Assembly: GCF_031877795.1 (NCBI RefSeq)
Contig: NC_133933.1
Coordinates: forward strand, 2,912,632-2,976,631
Direction of reading: 5' to 3'
Source of the DNA: Strix aluco
Lineage: Eukaryota > Chordata > Aves > Strigiformes > Strigidae
Length of the DNA: 64,000 bases
Part shown: positions 15,501 through 30,500 of the stretch, in pieces
How the letters are laid out: every line of letters begins with the position of its first letter
How positions within the stretch are numbered: the stretch's first letter is position 1
Position numbers and translations under genes: made by a program
Notes under the pieces: model-generated
What the model was told of the DNA's origin: nothing
Databases searched by the model: none
Seen by the model: only the letters and a program-made list of their open reading frames with translations

Positions 15501-18500
15501 TGTGTGTCTTTTTTTTTTTTTTTCTGTCTTTTTTTTGTCTTTTTTTTGGTCTTTTCTTAAATATAGGTTACTGTGAGAGTTAACGACATCAATGACAATC
15601 CTCCAGTTTTCTCAACATTGATTCAAACTAAACTATCAGCTCCTGAGAATGCAGCTAGTCCACACTTGGGCGTGTTTTCTGCTACTGATCTGGATATAGG
15701 AGTTAATGCACTTATAAGCTACTCTCTGCAAGATGATTTTGCTGGAATGTTCCATATTAACAGTTCTACTGGTGAGCTGATGACCAAAAAATCCTTAGAC
15801 AGAGAGATGATGGACAGTTATGAATTGGAAATAATAGTAAGTTGACAAGTTTGATGCAAATTCACAAAATTCTCAACATAAAAAGAGAAAATTCTGAATC
15901 ATCACAAGAAAAACACTTAATCTTAGTGAATTCCATTAGAATTCATTAAGGAATTTCTATTGTTTGTTATGTTTTGCCCCCAGAGTTTGTTTTCTGCTGT
16001 GTAAAGTGGTATTGGTGAATAAATGACCCAAGAACATCAGATCTTAAAGGTCATAGTCACATGATGGCTTACTGTGAAATCTGCAAAGCATTCCCAAGTC
16101 CATTTTAGACCATGCAGCTGCTGTACTGCTGTATTGCTTTTACTGCTTTGCCAATCCATATTGTTTGTCCCTTTCCCTTACTTTTTCATTTTTCAAAATA
16201 TATGTACTTAGACCTTTTAAAATACCTGAAATATAGATTTCCAAGTTAAAAAAACAAAAAAAGCAAACGCATAAAGTTTCATCCGACATTCATGTGGGTA
16301 TCTATTTATTATAGCTGATTTCATTGATTTTTACTGCTATTAATCAGATAAATTATTATGCACATACGAAGAAGTGTTCCAGCACTGGCCATCATGTACA
16401 AATCTATTTTAAGGAGATCTTTACTGATAACAAATAATTTAACAGGTCAAGTAACTTGTGGAACGTATTCAGGACAGCAAGGAAACATACCAAAAATTGT
16501 ACAGTGTCTTCTGAAAATTTTAGAATTAATAAAAGTGGACATTTTTTACAACTAATTGAAAATTGTGTATATGTACTATAGATTAGAACTTTTCTATGGT
16601 AGGTGTCTGTGCAATATAAAAGTGACTGTGAATTTGCCACATACTAGCTACTCTTCACAGCTTGCTTTGTAGACACTTCAAACCCTCAAAATGCAATGGA
16701 TTTCCTTATTCTTTTAAATGCCACATCCCAGATACGCACCTGTATAACCATGGTTTTATGTTGTTTAGTGCCACATCTGATCACATGGCACATTTGATCT
16801 GAATCTAGGCTTGAGCTTCTGATTAATTAATTGTTCATGAAATGAGGCAGAGCATGTGATATAGTGAGGATACCAGCTGCAGGAAGACACACAACACCTA
16901 ATCAAGTGCAGGGCTAGACCACTGTCATTGGGTAATAACTTGTCCAGAAGAAAGTCTTCTGAGACAGAGTTTCACGATCTGTGGAACAAAATTGAACTGG
17001 TAAAATAAGTTTGTATCAGTGTAGTGCTGCATTTAATGACAAGTTGTTTCTTCACAGGCCACTGATTCTGGCAAACCGTCGCAATCTGCAAGCTTAGTTC
17101 TAACCATCACTGTAGAAGATGTGAATGACAACCCGCCAGTGTTCCCCCAGAAATCATACACTGTGACTGTAAAAGAGAATGAGCCTCCACATGTGGTAGG
17201 TGGCATTAAGAATAAATAGGCTGTTCTGCAGTTGTTTTCTTTATGTAAACTTGGAAGTGGTGGTATTCTATGATGATTGAGCATTGGTGAACATATTTTT
17301 TGACTTGGTGGAGTGTAAAATCACACAGCATGTTCATTTTATATGACAGTGGAGTGCCTGTCCCACTGACCCTTCCTAAAGCTCTCTGTGTGCTGCTCCC
17401 CCTTTCCCTCCTGTCCCCAGCAGTGATGCCACATTGCATGGATCCAGTTTTCAGAGGACCTATGGGCAAGACGTTTTAAAGATGCTGTAGATGTTGTGCA
17501 TATATCCAGCATCTCCCTGTTCTTAAGGTTTCCTGTCTTCTCCCAGTTTATCCATTTCTGGCGCCATATCTGCCTTGCAGATGTGAACTAATGGTTTAGA
17601 GGAATCAAAGAGGTCCCACCTAAGAATCTGTAAGACGTTACTAGCTGTGTCAGTATTCTAGCAATGCAATTAATGGCCATATGGGTAATTGAGTCAGTAA
17701 ACACTATATAGTTAAATACCACTCTTGTGTGTATGTTTTACCATTCAGCTCTAAACCTGGTCGTTTGGGGGTTTTATGTGTGTGGGTGTGTTTTGTTTTC
17801 CTCTCATTTAGATTTTGAGTGCAGCAGCCACAGATGAAGATATAGGGTACAATGCTGTTATTCATTACACCATAATTGGAGAGACTTCTTTATTTCATGT
17901 TGGAGAACTTTCTGGAAATATTACAACTCTTCAACCTCTGGACTATGAACGTCATTCCCAGTATACGTTTATTCTGAAAGCTTTCAATCCAGGAGAGCCA
18001 TATCTCCAGGACACAGCAAACATTACAGGTAGGTCTAGGTTACCACAGGAAGTTTACCTTCATTTCCCTTAGGAAATATTTTAACAAGTGTGATTATGAG
18101 GCATAAAGATAGCCTTCAGTAGTGATACAGTCTGCTAAAGTAGATTAGTAGAGATGATGATGTGACCTTTTCACTATAGCCAGATGAAATTTTTCTCAAA
18201 AAATGTTTGGCTTGTCAAAAATGAAGATGTTTCACACCAACTGAGATTACTTACTTCAATGTATTCACAAATTTTTCTGTGGCATTTTTTGAGTACTTAC
18301 TGCCATTTTGATTGAAAAGGTTTCCAAACCCATAATTCAGTTCTTTTTCTGATTGTTTACAGAAAGCCTGCTTCTAGGGTGGTAAAAAAAAATGTCAACA
18401 ACAATTTTAGTGTTGTTAAAATAACAGTACTTGATTGCTGTCATTTTTTTTTTCCTTAACACCAAAAAAAAAAAAAAAATTCTATCTTTATTTTCTCAAC

Positions 18501-21500
18501 ACAACATAAAAAATTTCTGTGAAGTTGGTATCCTAGTTTTTGCCCAGCCCTACTTTTGATCAGTATGGCTGGAAGTATTGCTTTATTTATCACTTGTTCT
18601 GTGTTATTTATGTTAGGTACAGACAGCTTCACGAATTGTGGACCGTGACCCTCTTGTGCCAGGTCATGCACAAATATACAACTAAGCAATCCTGTCTCAC
18701 AATGCTTGCAGTCTAAGCCAAAGGTTAGAGATACCAGGTGAATATGGACACAGAAGGGAGCCCAACAGAATAGTGAGGTGATATTATTCCTGACAGAGTA
18801 GTGACAGCATGCTAGCCAGAAGTGCAGCCACTGTAGGAAACTATTGCTTAAGCAGTAAATAATTTAATCCAAAAGGCAAGCATTTTGAAGTGCAGAAAAC
18901 AAGGTTGCCATCTGGTTTAAACTCAAAGCGCTCCAACTCAATTCAGAGGAGCTGTGCTGGTTTATATCCACTGAAAAAACATCTTGTAACCGTTTAGGTG
19001 AAACTCATGTTTACACTCAGACACAGACCTTCTTTTCTTAGTTACTGTGGAAGATGTTAATGAAGAAGGACCCATATTTGACAAGCCCTCCTACTACCAG
19101 ATCCTTCTAGACAACTCTACAGTTGGTACACTGGTAGTAGATATCAATGCAAGAGATGAAAGCAAGGGTTATGATGAAGGCATTTTCTACAATATTTCAG
19201 GTATGTTAGAAAAAAATCTTATGGGCCTTTATTGCTGGGGTACTTGCATACTGCTAAACTAAGCTGCATGACAAGAGAATGAGAGATAATGGTCATCAAC
19301 TGAAATGGCAGGTTCTGACTGGATATAAGGGGAAAAAAAATGGATATAAGGGGGGGGAAAAAAAGTCTTTTGTGAGGATAACTAAGCACTGGAACAGGTT
19401 GCCCAGAGAGGCTGTCCTTGGAGGTTTTCAGCACCTGACGAATCAAAGCCTTGAGCAACCTGCTCTGAATTAATTCATGACCCTGCTTCGAGCTCAGAGG
19501 TTGGACTAGAGGCCTCACAAAGGGCCCTTCCAGCCCAAATGATTCCGTGACCCAGACACAGAATCAGGAGAGGCCAGGTGTCTTCCTCCAAATTGCATAC
19601 GCAGATTAGGATTTCAACCCGTGTCTCTTAAATCCTGGGCATATAATTCAGTCACTTGTCTCTGCTGGCTCTGTTGAACATCTCCAACACTTGTTTTTCT
19701 GTCTTCAGGTGGAAACTCAGAAGGCCTCTTCAGTCTTTCCAGTGCCACAGGAGTACTCACATTAACAAGAGACTTATCCAAACAGACTGTTCCCCTATAT
19801 TACTCCTTGCTGGTCACTGCTACAGATTCGGGTGTGCCACCTCTTTCAACTTCTGTAAAGGTACTAAAATTTTTACCTTACTTGCGCCATTTATTCCACA
19901 GATTTTTTTATTCTAAACTGAGTGTAACTACGCCAGGAAATGGGTATTAGTGAGGTAAAACTATGCAAAACGGGAATCAGAATGTCAGAGTCCCACTTCT
20001 GATTCAGGAACAGGATACAAGATGATAACGGTTACAAAGTTATGCTGCTATAACAGTTGCTGGTCATTGTTTTCATCATTCCGTTTCAGAAAAGACAAAC
20101 AGAAGCTCTGGACTGTGAGGGAGAAAGATTAGAGGAGTGAAGACTTCTCTGAAAGATCAAAGAGTGGGACAGAGGGGATGTAGTGGAAGTATGTGGTAGA
20201 ATAAACAGGAGACAGCAAATAAAGTGTTCCTGTTTATTTATTTATTAAAAAAAATAAAAATTCTAAATTGAGGACTGAGAAATGTAAATATGATAATTTT
20301 TTTCTTTTTTTTTACACAGTGCTTATAACTGCCTGGTGATCTCTTGCCACTAAATATCACAGCTTAGCAGAATTCAAAACAAAGGACTAGAAATGTATAT
20401 GGATAAAGACTCATAGAAAACTATATTGAACAGAACCTTAAAATGTAGACTTAGGAACCATCATTCTTCAGAACACTGGACAGCTGTCTGGCATCATTTA
20501 GAAATAAATTATCTTTATTTTTATGAAGCAGTAGGCATTATTTATTTACCACCTGTCACCTTTTTTCATCTATAATGTCAGTTATAATAATTTTAAAATA
20601 CTGGTCATGTGTTCTCGAGTGGAAGAATTTGTTGCAAATACAGATCAGTACCTCTCTCTGAGAGCTGTTTAGCTAGACAAGTCATTTGAAATGTGCTGTA
20701 TGTCATGAACTGGAATCCCTCTCTCTATTTAGAAAAGCATACAGGTGAACCTAAACTGATGGGGTTGCTGGCATTTTTCACTAACCTTCGCTGCCTTCAA
20801 GGCACTAAGGTGTCACACTCAGCACGCAGCAATCATAGGCTTTTTCTTACTGACAAACTTCTGGACTTCTGCTGTTGCATACCTCAGTAGAAAAGTCTGC
20901 TAAACCTGAAAACATAACCCCTGTGGTCATGTCCCTTTCTCTGCAGGTGACAGTAACCATAGCTCCCATGAACATTTCGTTGCCGGTGTTCTCTGAAGCA
21001 GTCTATCAGCCTGCCCCTCTGAGTGAGAAGACGCTTCCAGATACGTTTGTTGTACAGATCAGTGTGTTGTATAAGGTCCCTGTGATATACAGTATTGTCT
21101 CTGGAGATGGAAAGGGTAAGCTCTTTATGTCAAGTAACAAGGAAGAGGATGTGTTAAACAGCATTGCAGAGCACTTAGCTTTTGGATTGTTTCTTCTCTC
21201 TCTCCTTTTGCTTTTGTCTCACTTCTACAGCCATTAATACTGGATGTGTATCAACCAGACCTACAAATTTGATATGGATCAGGTGTGGGCACATGATTGA
21301 ATTTCTGGCAGATTAACTAGAGCCACATGAGACAGAGCTAACGGCACCAGCTGTGTGCTTTTCTATGTCTGCTACAGGAAGATCGGGTGATACCTGATCA
21401 GGCATAAAGTTACAGTGACTGCAGAAAGGATACCTAATTCAGCATAAAGACTGCTGGTAGAAAAACTAACTCGGCAACATTTTCTTAACAAACATGAACA

Positions 21501-24500
21501 CGTAGAGTAAGTTTGCATGGGATCAGGTGGATCAGTGCTTTGTCACGTGTCTTTTTTTACTAAACATAGATATGATTTTATTCTATCATTAAACATAGCC
21601 ACTTTGTATTTCTTTTTTATAAAGTGTTTTGTATGAAGTTGTGGTGGTCTTGAAGTTATTTGCAGAATTCCTCATCTTCAGTAAGAACAGGGCTTCACAG
21701 GAAATAAAATAATTTCTGACTGAAACAGGGACAAATAATCTCTGACTTTTTCAGAGGATGGTGAAGACTGGAGAGTGGTGGAGTGAACTTCTCCCCTTTG
21801 GTTCCCACCTGACCTTCTGAATTATTTGTGTTTGTTAATTACAGCCCTGGATATATCTGACATTCTTGTAAATCCATGTTGATTTTTATTTTGTTCTTTG
21901 AAGAATAACATACCATATTAATGTACATAATTTGCTTAGTTTGCATCAAAGGGTTCATATCTTCAGTTTTAACTAATAAAATCATAAACAGATTAATTTC
22001 CATTTTTCTTTAAACAGGGTATTTCATTATTGATTCATCCACTGGTATCATAAGAACAACAAAGAATTTGAAACTGGAAGATTTTCCAGTAATTTTTGAT
22101 GTGCGAGCAGCAGATTCGTCTCAGGCTAGCATATTTAATGATGTTTCTGTGAATGTGCAAGTTATTGATGAAAATGACTTCCCTCCAGTTTTCCCATCCT
22201 CTCTACTAGAAGAAAGATTGGAAGAGGTAAGAAAATGTCATCCAAACCGAATCACAAAAATAAATCCTCAAAATAATAATAATAATTAAAAAAAATCTTT
22301 TGGTGAGCGTACAAGTAAATGTTCTGGAACTGGACAGGCTTGCCATTCTCTTCTGCCATACGATGTTTTAAGGTTAATTTCAAGCTGAAAATCCCAATAC
22401 GCAAAGAGAACAGTCTAGAAGTAGTGTGGACATATTGAAGGAAAAGCGAATCTTTTACTAATAAGGGGCTTCATGAAGGAAAAACAGCCACTCCGTTTTG
22501 CATATTTGTACACAGAGAATATTCATGTGCATTCAAAATCTAGTGGATGTGCTGGGCACCTCATGGACTCTCAGCCTTTTGTGAGGGAGCTTCATACAGA
22601 GAAGTAGCAGGCAGAAGTCTAATTTAGCAACATTTCTTCTCTTGCTCATGTACAATCTGTTGTGATTCTTTCTGACACAGAAAAATTCAGCGGCAGAAAG
22701 CAAGCCAGATTTCGGTCTGTCGCTGTTACGTTTTGAGAGCCTACAAAAGAAGCCACAGCATTTAATTATGCAAAAGCATCTAGCTCAACGTTTCACTCTT
22801 CAATTTTCGAACAACACTTTTCACACTTTAATCTGCTAGCTGCTTTTTTTAAAAAGCACGCTGATCGTGTTTATATTTTATATAGCTCATACCTTGCCTT
22901 TGAGACTCCCAGCTGATTCACACCCATTCTCTTTAACAGCCACAACTAATTTAAAATCTAGCCCATTTCCAACATTGAACTAAATATAGGTCTCATTATT
23001 ACACCCATTTTTAATGTTCCCAGTCAGTTTAATGGAGAGGAGTTAGAATCACATTTCCCAGCCTTAAATTCATGTGAAATATTAACGCAGTAGAAATTGC
23101 TGGATGCCCTGTTGGATCAAATAACTTCAGGTCTCAAATGGCTGTCCAAGTGAAACACTGATATTTACTGTCAATCTTGATGCAAATAACGTTTTTAAAA
23201 AGGAAGAAAATAGATTATTTATTTTGCAAAGAGTAATTGCTAGCCAAATAGTGTTCAGAAAGAAACATGATTTTGAAGTTGAGAACATGTCCTGGCTAAA
23301 CCACCACAGAACATCCATTGAGTTTCATAGGAGTAGAGGCTGTTAAACACGAATAATTCCTCAACAGCAAGTCAGATGCTTGAGGTTTGGCCTGTTTGAA
23401 ATCATGGTGATTTCTCTTCCTGCAGATCGCTGCTGTAGGTAGAGACATGGTGGGGGAGAAATAGTTCTTTTCTGTAAATTAGAGAGAACAAGAGATACTC
23501 TTACTGTGCTGAATGAGTTGTATAATTTTGATTTTAAAATGTCTATACTATTGTAAGTGTGTACAGTATCTGTTACTTGCCCTCCTTCACATAATTCAAG
23601 AATTTTCAGCTAACCAGTCTCTGAACAGCCTCAATCTGTTCTTCATCCATAGAATTTACCCGCTACTCAGATTGTCCAGCTGAAAGCTCAGGATAATGAT
23701 ACAGGTAGAAATGGTTTCCTAACATATGGCATTCTTAGTGGAAACGGACTAAAATTCAGGATAGATGAAGCAACTGGAATTCTTTATTCCACTGCCTCCT
23801 TCGATTATGAAGAGGAACCTATGGAGTATCAGGTTTGCTTTAGATTTCTTAAGTCTTCATTATTCAGAACTCTATCTTTCCCTTGGATAACAGGTGACAC
23901 TTTTATTTTGTTTACCTTGGTATTGCTTGAACATTTTACGCGCTGTTTTAGAATATGAGCATCTCAAGATGTGATGCATTATTAAAGGAAGACACCGTCT
24001 TTAGACTATCATGAAATGCAATGAAGGCTCGTTGTTCATCTGTCCTACAAACTCTCAAACCCTTAAGCACATGAATAACTAATTTCACAATGACAGCTCC
24101 TGTATTCAGCGCTGTCTGTTTGCTTGAATCTGTACTGGTCTAAGATCTTGCAGGTACGATTCTCAGTTAATCTTCTTTATTGTTGCTGCCACTGCTGGAT
24201 ATTTTTTATGATCTTATTTTGCTTCAAGCAAAAATATTGATGAATTTGTTGGTTCTGTATAGAATGGCTTCTTTTGTTGACCAAATACTCCTTAAGTTTT
24301 CAATAACCATTTTGAGGTGAATTCAGAATTTGACTTTACATTTCTAAGAATACCTCAAAGTTTAAAATTCACCAAGATTTTTTTAATCCTTATGCAATTA
24401 CCTATTTGTATGATTTCTCATTACCAATAATTGTGTAACTTACAGGTTGTGATATATGCTGAAGATGATGGAATCCCTGAGAAGAAAATAGGTTACTGCA

Positions 24501-27500
24501 CAGTTGTCATAAAGATCATTGATGTTAATGACTGGCCACCTGTTTTTGATCCAGTGACTGAATTCAGTGTAAATGAAAATGTGCCTGTGGGATTCATAGT
24601 TGGAAAAATCACAGCAACGGACAGAGACACAGGAGACAATGCCTTTGTACTATACAGCCTTACAGGTAACAAGCAATTCTCTCGCTGCACTGGACTAACA
24701 GTCACTTTGTTGCCTATGCTGTTACAAGCCTAATTAACAGTATGTGTGTTACCTCCTAACCCCTTTCCACATAAGCCAAGAAGGTTCACTTTCACCTGGC
24801 TTAGTATTTTACTAATTTATCCTCATACGTCTTTCAAACAGATCGAGTAGGCACATCTTTTTGCAGAAACTACAAACTGTTGTGCTTGTAATCATACTCT
24901 TAATTCTGTTAAAAATCAGCTTTTACAAAAAACTTTAGCTACTTGACTGGTGTAGCTGAATCAGAAGGAGTAGTTTTGATGAAAAAAATACCCATAGCTT
25001 TCTTGAATGAGGAATAAGGGTCTAGGGCCTAATTCATCCCTGCCTTGTAGAGCCCGCTGTGCCTGCACCAGGTATTAAATGCTGCTAAATTAAGCCTCTC
25101 CGCAGTCTGTGGGCTGTGAGCATTTCACAGCTACTAGGAGCAGATATAAATGGTATCACAAGCGTGTCAGGGACCTGAGTCACTATCGAGGGCTGCTGGA
25201 GAGCTGTTGTCCTCACCCTTGTGCTGGACACCTTTACCTCTGCCGCAGAAGTGCCACAACGTACAGCAGGTCGCCTCCTCTGCTACCTCAGATCTCTGCC
25301 CAGCCTATTAATATAAAGTGCCTTTCATTTCATGTTATGTTAATGTGCCAGCTCATGAGCTGCAGTGTCTGAGAGCTCTGATTCGTGTCTCCTGTCACAT
25401 TTAACTGTGGTAGCTCTTGGCATTACAGTTGAGAAAAGCACCCCTTTTGCCACTGCCCTTAAATCTGACAGAGGTGGAGATTTAGACCCGTCTGGACCAA
25501 AGCTAATGCAGGAGTTGAAATAGTTGTTTTTGTTGTATGAGCCATCAGGAGCGATGTGTATACAGTTCATATGTTTTTAGAGTCTTATTTCCAATAGGCA
25601 TACAGACTTTGAGGTGGCTTTGGACAAGGGTGGCCAAACCCAGTAAAAGTCACTGCCAGGTCTTTTGGCAGTCAAACTGATTTCTCTTTAGAACACTGTG
25701 CTACTCAGTCCACCTTCATTAGAGGCAGAATAAATTCAGTGACATCTCCTCTCAGAGATCTTGGCAGGAGCACTGTCTTGTTGCAGTGTTTCATGGCTGT
25801 TGCACCCAGCAAATGTGAGATTGAGCATACAGAAGGTCAGAGGACTCTAAAAGTGCCTGGGAATGCCTCTAATCTCCTTTAAGAGTTGCACAGGCTTGGA
25901 GGAACTTGCTTCCAGAGATTCACCCCAGAACTCCAACGTGCTGTCCAGCATCATTTGCATGCCTCAAGTGCTATTATTTTTTGAGCATGACAGATGTATC
26001 TGCAAAACTTGTTAACCCCTTCTGCTGGCTCACATTTCAAATGCCCATCCACTCAAAATATTTTCTGCTTTTCTTCTACTTTATCTATACGATATTTTAA
26101 AAATTGTTTTAATGACGTCGGGACACAAGTAAACATATAATTTAAGAGTGTAGTTAATGATGTACTTCTAAGATGTATTCATTGATAATGCTTTTTTTAA
26201 ATGTGTCTCAGGTGGTGGAGGAAATATATTTGAAATAGATGAAATACATGGCAACATTAAGATAAAGAACTCTCCAGACTATGAAACCATGAATAAGTAC
26301 AACCTTACAGTGAATGCAGTCAACAATAAGTCTGCCCCTTTCCATCAGGTAAAAGATTGTTATTGTAATGAACAGTGACTCTTCTATTCAGAGTGGATTT
26401 CTAACTAGTGGGAGGGGGATCTATTGAAGGCATTTATTGTGTGGAATAAATTAGTCACCTAGTCATCTTTAGGGTCAGACTTTTGAGACCGTTGTCCATG
26501 CTGAGTAGTATTATACTCCATAATTAGTTGAAATACTTCAAAATCATGCATGGTAGAATTTGAACCTGAATTGTTTGCAGACTAACCCTGTGCTGGGGAA
26601 CTGGAATTCTTACCTGCTGCTGTTAGTACTGTAAGTGCAGTGACAATTTTTCACAGAAGAAAAAGTAATTTTCAGCAAATTGTTCTAGTTCTGCTGAATT
26701 TCTTTTAATTGAAAAGTTATTACACATTTATTTAACAGAATTAGAACATCTGTGGTTCCCTTAACTGCATCTAGTGGCAGCAGTAGGACATGCTGGCCTC
26801 CTAAACACATCCTGATCTCACTCCTTTCAAGAAGTAGAATCCTACTGCAACACTGCATTCCTGCCTCTCTTGTATTAAAGTGTGATCTCTGATGTTGAGT
26901 TCACGAAATCAAACCTAACACAATATTTTACTCTGGCATTTTCAAAGTCTGATTTATTCTTTTTGTTGTATATGCAAATAACAAAAAAATATCACAAAGA
27001 CATTCTAACTATTGATGAAATCATTTTATTTTCTAGGAAACTACTCATGTCGCTGTTCTAGTGATTGATGTGAATGATAATGCTCCGGTATTTGCTCAGA
27101 ATTCCTATTCCGCTTCTATAAACATGATTAATCCCGTAGGTGCTCATGTCATAACTGTGAGTGCTACCGACAAAGATCAGGTAACTACTCCTGTTCGATT
27201 TTGACACTGCTTTAAGCTGCAGCCCAAATATATTTTTCTCCATTCTCTAGGCATGAAATTCCAAATGTAGCAGAAAGTGATTTCTGATTGACTAACAGCA
27301 CTGGGAATTGGAAATCAGGACTTTTGATGTTTCCGCCTTGACACTGATGTACTCCCTGTCTTTGGGCATGTTTCTTCAGCTATATTTGCCTTAATTTTTC
27401 CCCTTATATGGAGTTGTATCGATCTTTCAGAAGTATATAAGGACTGAAGCAATTTAGTGTCTGTGAACTTCTGAAGTAGAAGAATCTGTAAAAGCTAAAC

Positions 27501-30500
27501 ATCATATAGCTGCTTAGAACATGGAAACGTTTGGTTACCAAACGCCTCTGAAGTGTAGTACCCCAGCTAATTCTCTCTGTCCCCATTTTTTAAAGTAATT
27601 TTGTTTGATATATCTGTACTGAGCCCATCAAGTAGTATCCAGGCACTAGCAGAGATATCCAGAAGTCAACCAGATCACCAACACTACTAATGATATAATT
27701 TAAAAGACAAAACGTCTAGAAGTGACAACAGAATAAGTGTAACAGGTGCCTTCCCATTTCTTCATGCATAATTTTGGTTAAAATAGCTGCACCTGTGGAA
27801 TATTGCTGCACATAATCTAACGGCCCCTTCTTTTATCATCCTTCTCAATGATTTTGTATAAAAAGTTAAATTGCTTATGAAAGTTGCTGGACTCTGTGCA
27901 ATCTGCATTGAGGCCCTAATGAGACCCACCCTTCAGACCAGACCATTCCTCTGCTGTGCAGAGTGGCACTCACCCTCCCTGTGCCAACCTTTCAGGATTC
28001 CGGGGCAGAGTCCAGCATTGAAATTATTAGATTAGTGTTTGTCTCTATTCCTCCCTGTTCCTGAAATAATTATAAATTCACAGATTACTTAATGACAACA
28101 GATGTTCACGGTAGGGTTTGATCCTGCTGCTGCAGAGCCATGGAAGAACAGAACACAATGCTTTTCAGAAATACAGAGCAGAGTGCAATAGAGCAAATCC
28201 TAAGGGTTTGTCAAACCGGCTTGTACATAGAATAAAATGTGTCCAACTCCCCTGTGGCAGGCAGGAATAGTGCTTACTCTCACAGCAGTGGGGAGGCTGT
28301 GCTTCTCAAGGTATGAAAAGGATCTAAGGGACTTTGGCTTATTCTCATTGACATCACACCTGTAGATGACTCTCTTTTGCTACTCTGACTGTCCCCCTCT
28401 ACACGTGTCCTTATTTTCATTAGAGATCTTTCTTTCACATTTTTATTATGTAACCGGACAACTGCTTGTGAATTTTCTTCTGCTTTGTGTTTTCATCAGC
28501 ACCCATCCTACCACAGCTAACCCCAAGATTTCATTCTTGAAACAATACATTCACCATTCTCAAAATAAATTCACTGGAGACATTTAGACATTGTCAAATC
28601 TCTTGTTTCAGTGTTTATCCTACCCTTCAAAATGTATTCCCAGTGCACGCAGTTTTCTTTGGTTTGGCTATGCAAATTTTTTTGGATCTTGGAACATCAA
28701 AATTAATTTGGGGGGGTGTAGAGCTCTGCCCCTCAGCCCTTTCCCTTGCTGCTGCTCTTGTGTTACAGCTTAAGCACAAAGTAGCTCTGAGCCTGGTTCT
28801 CTCTAGTTATCTAAAACGCCTCTGGCATTGTGTCCATTTAAGCATGGAAATATTGAGATTCTGGTGAGAGATATATACTGGAAATACTGGATATATTGAG
28901 TTTCTGTACTATGGGACGTGGGGCACTGAAATGATGTGGTACTGCAAACAGTAGTCACGTGAAGTTGTGTTCCTTTCATGGCAGGGGCAAAATGGCCTTA
29001 TCGAGTACCACATCCTCCCTGACCAAAACTTCAGCCCGTTTTTCCTGATAGAAGATATGAGTGAGGGGAAAATAATTACAACTGGAAACCTGTCTAGATC
29101 TGGAGAGATCCATTTAACAGTGATGGCTAAGGACAAAGGCTCTCCATCTTTAAATGACACTGCTGTGGTTACTCTTAATGTGTTTGACAACCGTCCATTT
29201 GTTCCTTGGTTTAATGAGAGCACAATCAGGTGAGCCTTTCATATTAAGTTATATAACTGGTACATATTCTCCAGGTAGTGGAAAATGCAGTAAAGTTGAA
29301 AATTGAAGCTAATTTTCATATTCTTCTATGCAGAAAAAAGGACATCAGGGGTTTTTTTGACAAAACGTCCAGGAAATTCTGTTATGCCAGTGATTCTGTG
29401 AATGTGATGTGAGGCATCGCCTTTTATTTCTTTATTGTGCAGCTTGCATAAACCAGACACTTTGTCCCTTTCCTCCTGCACACTAATAAATCATTCTTCC
29501 TTAGCCTTTACTCAAGGATAAACAAATTTTGGCTAGAAAAGTAGGGCTTGCACTGCACTCTGAATGTCAGTGAGCTCCAAAAAACAACTAGAGGGGGAAG
29601 GGGGCAGGATTTTCCGCAGACAACTTGCTCTTTAAGAGTTAAATTTCAAAACCTGCCAGTGCAACAACTACTGGGAAATTTAACATTATGATTTATCATT
29701 TCTTTTCTATATTAGCATTTCCGTTTTGGAAAACACAGGAGTGAATTATTTAATTTACGCTTTTACTGTGGTCGAAACTTTAGGAAAACCAATTGATTAT
29801 ACAGTTGTATCTGGCAATGAAAAAGGTGAGTACTATTTCCCTTATGAGATAAAATAGCTAAGATAACAGAATAACCTTTGTGTGGCAGATGTTGCCATAT
29901 GTAAATGGGGAGACGGAGAGCAAGGATAAAAATTTGTGTCATTTTCTTAAAAAAATAAAGTACATGAGGAATTTCTTTCAGAGCTCTTCAGCGTGGGCTT
30001 TGTTAATCTTCTTTGGCTAAAGAGGGGATGGTAATTTGCTAGAAAATGGGTTTCTGTAGGCTTAAACTGGAATAATTTGAAGGCTGAGGGAGCCAAAATA
30101 AAGTTCTTAGCAAGCAGCTTCTTCCCTGCCGATCACTGTTAGTCTGTCATTTCCTTGCACTTGCACTTATGTCAGGGCACCAGGCCTTCTTCAGCTTTTT
30201 GCAGCAATTCCATTTAGCACACAAAAAAGGAAATAATTAGAAACTGAGAGAAAAACTTGGAAATCGGTGAAAAAGGAAGCTGTGATTCTGTTTTCCAAGT
30301 ATGTTGCTCCTTTATGTGTTTAAGGCCCATTTGGGCTGGGATAGGACCCCGGCTGTGAAGCCTTTGGTCCTCAGCTGGTGGAAGTGTTGCATTTCACATG
30401 CTTAAGAACAGAGGACCCATGGAAGCATCCTAAGAGCAACTAAGGCCCAAGAGGTAGGAGGGGTACAAGTGAAATGGTAGCTGTAACAGTAAAGCTGCGT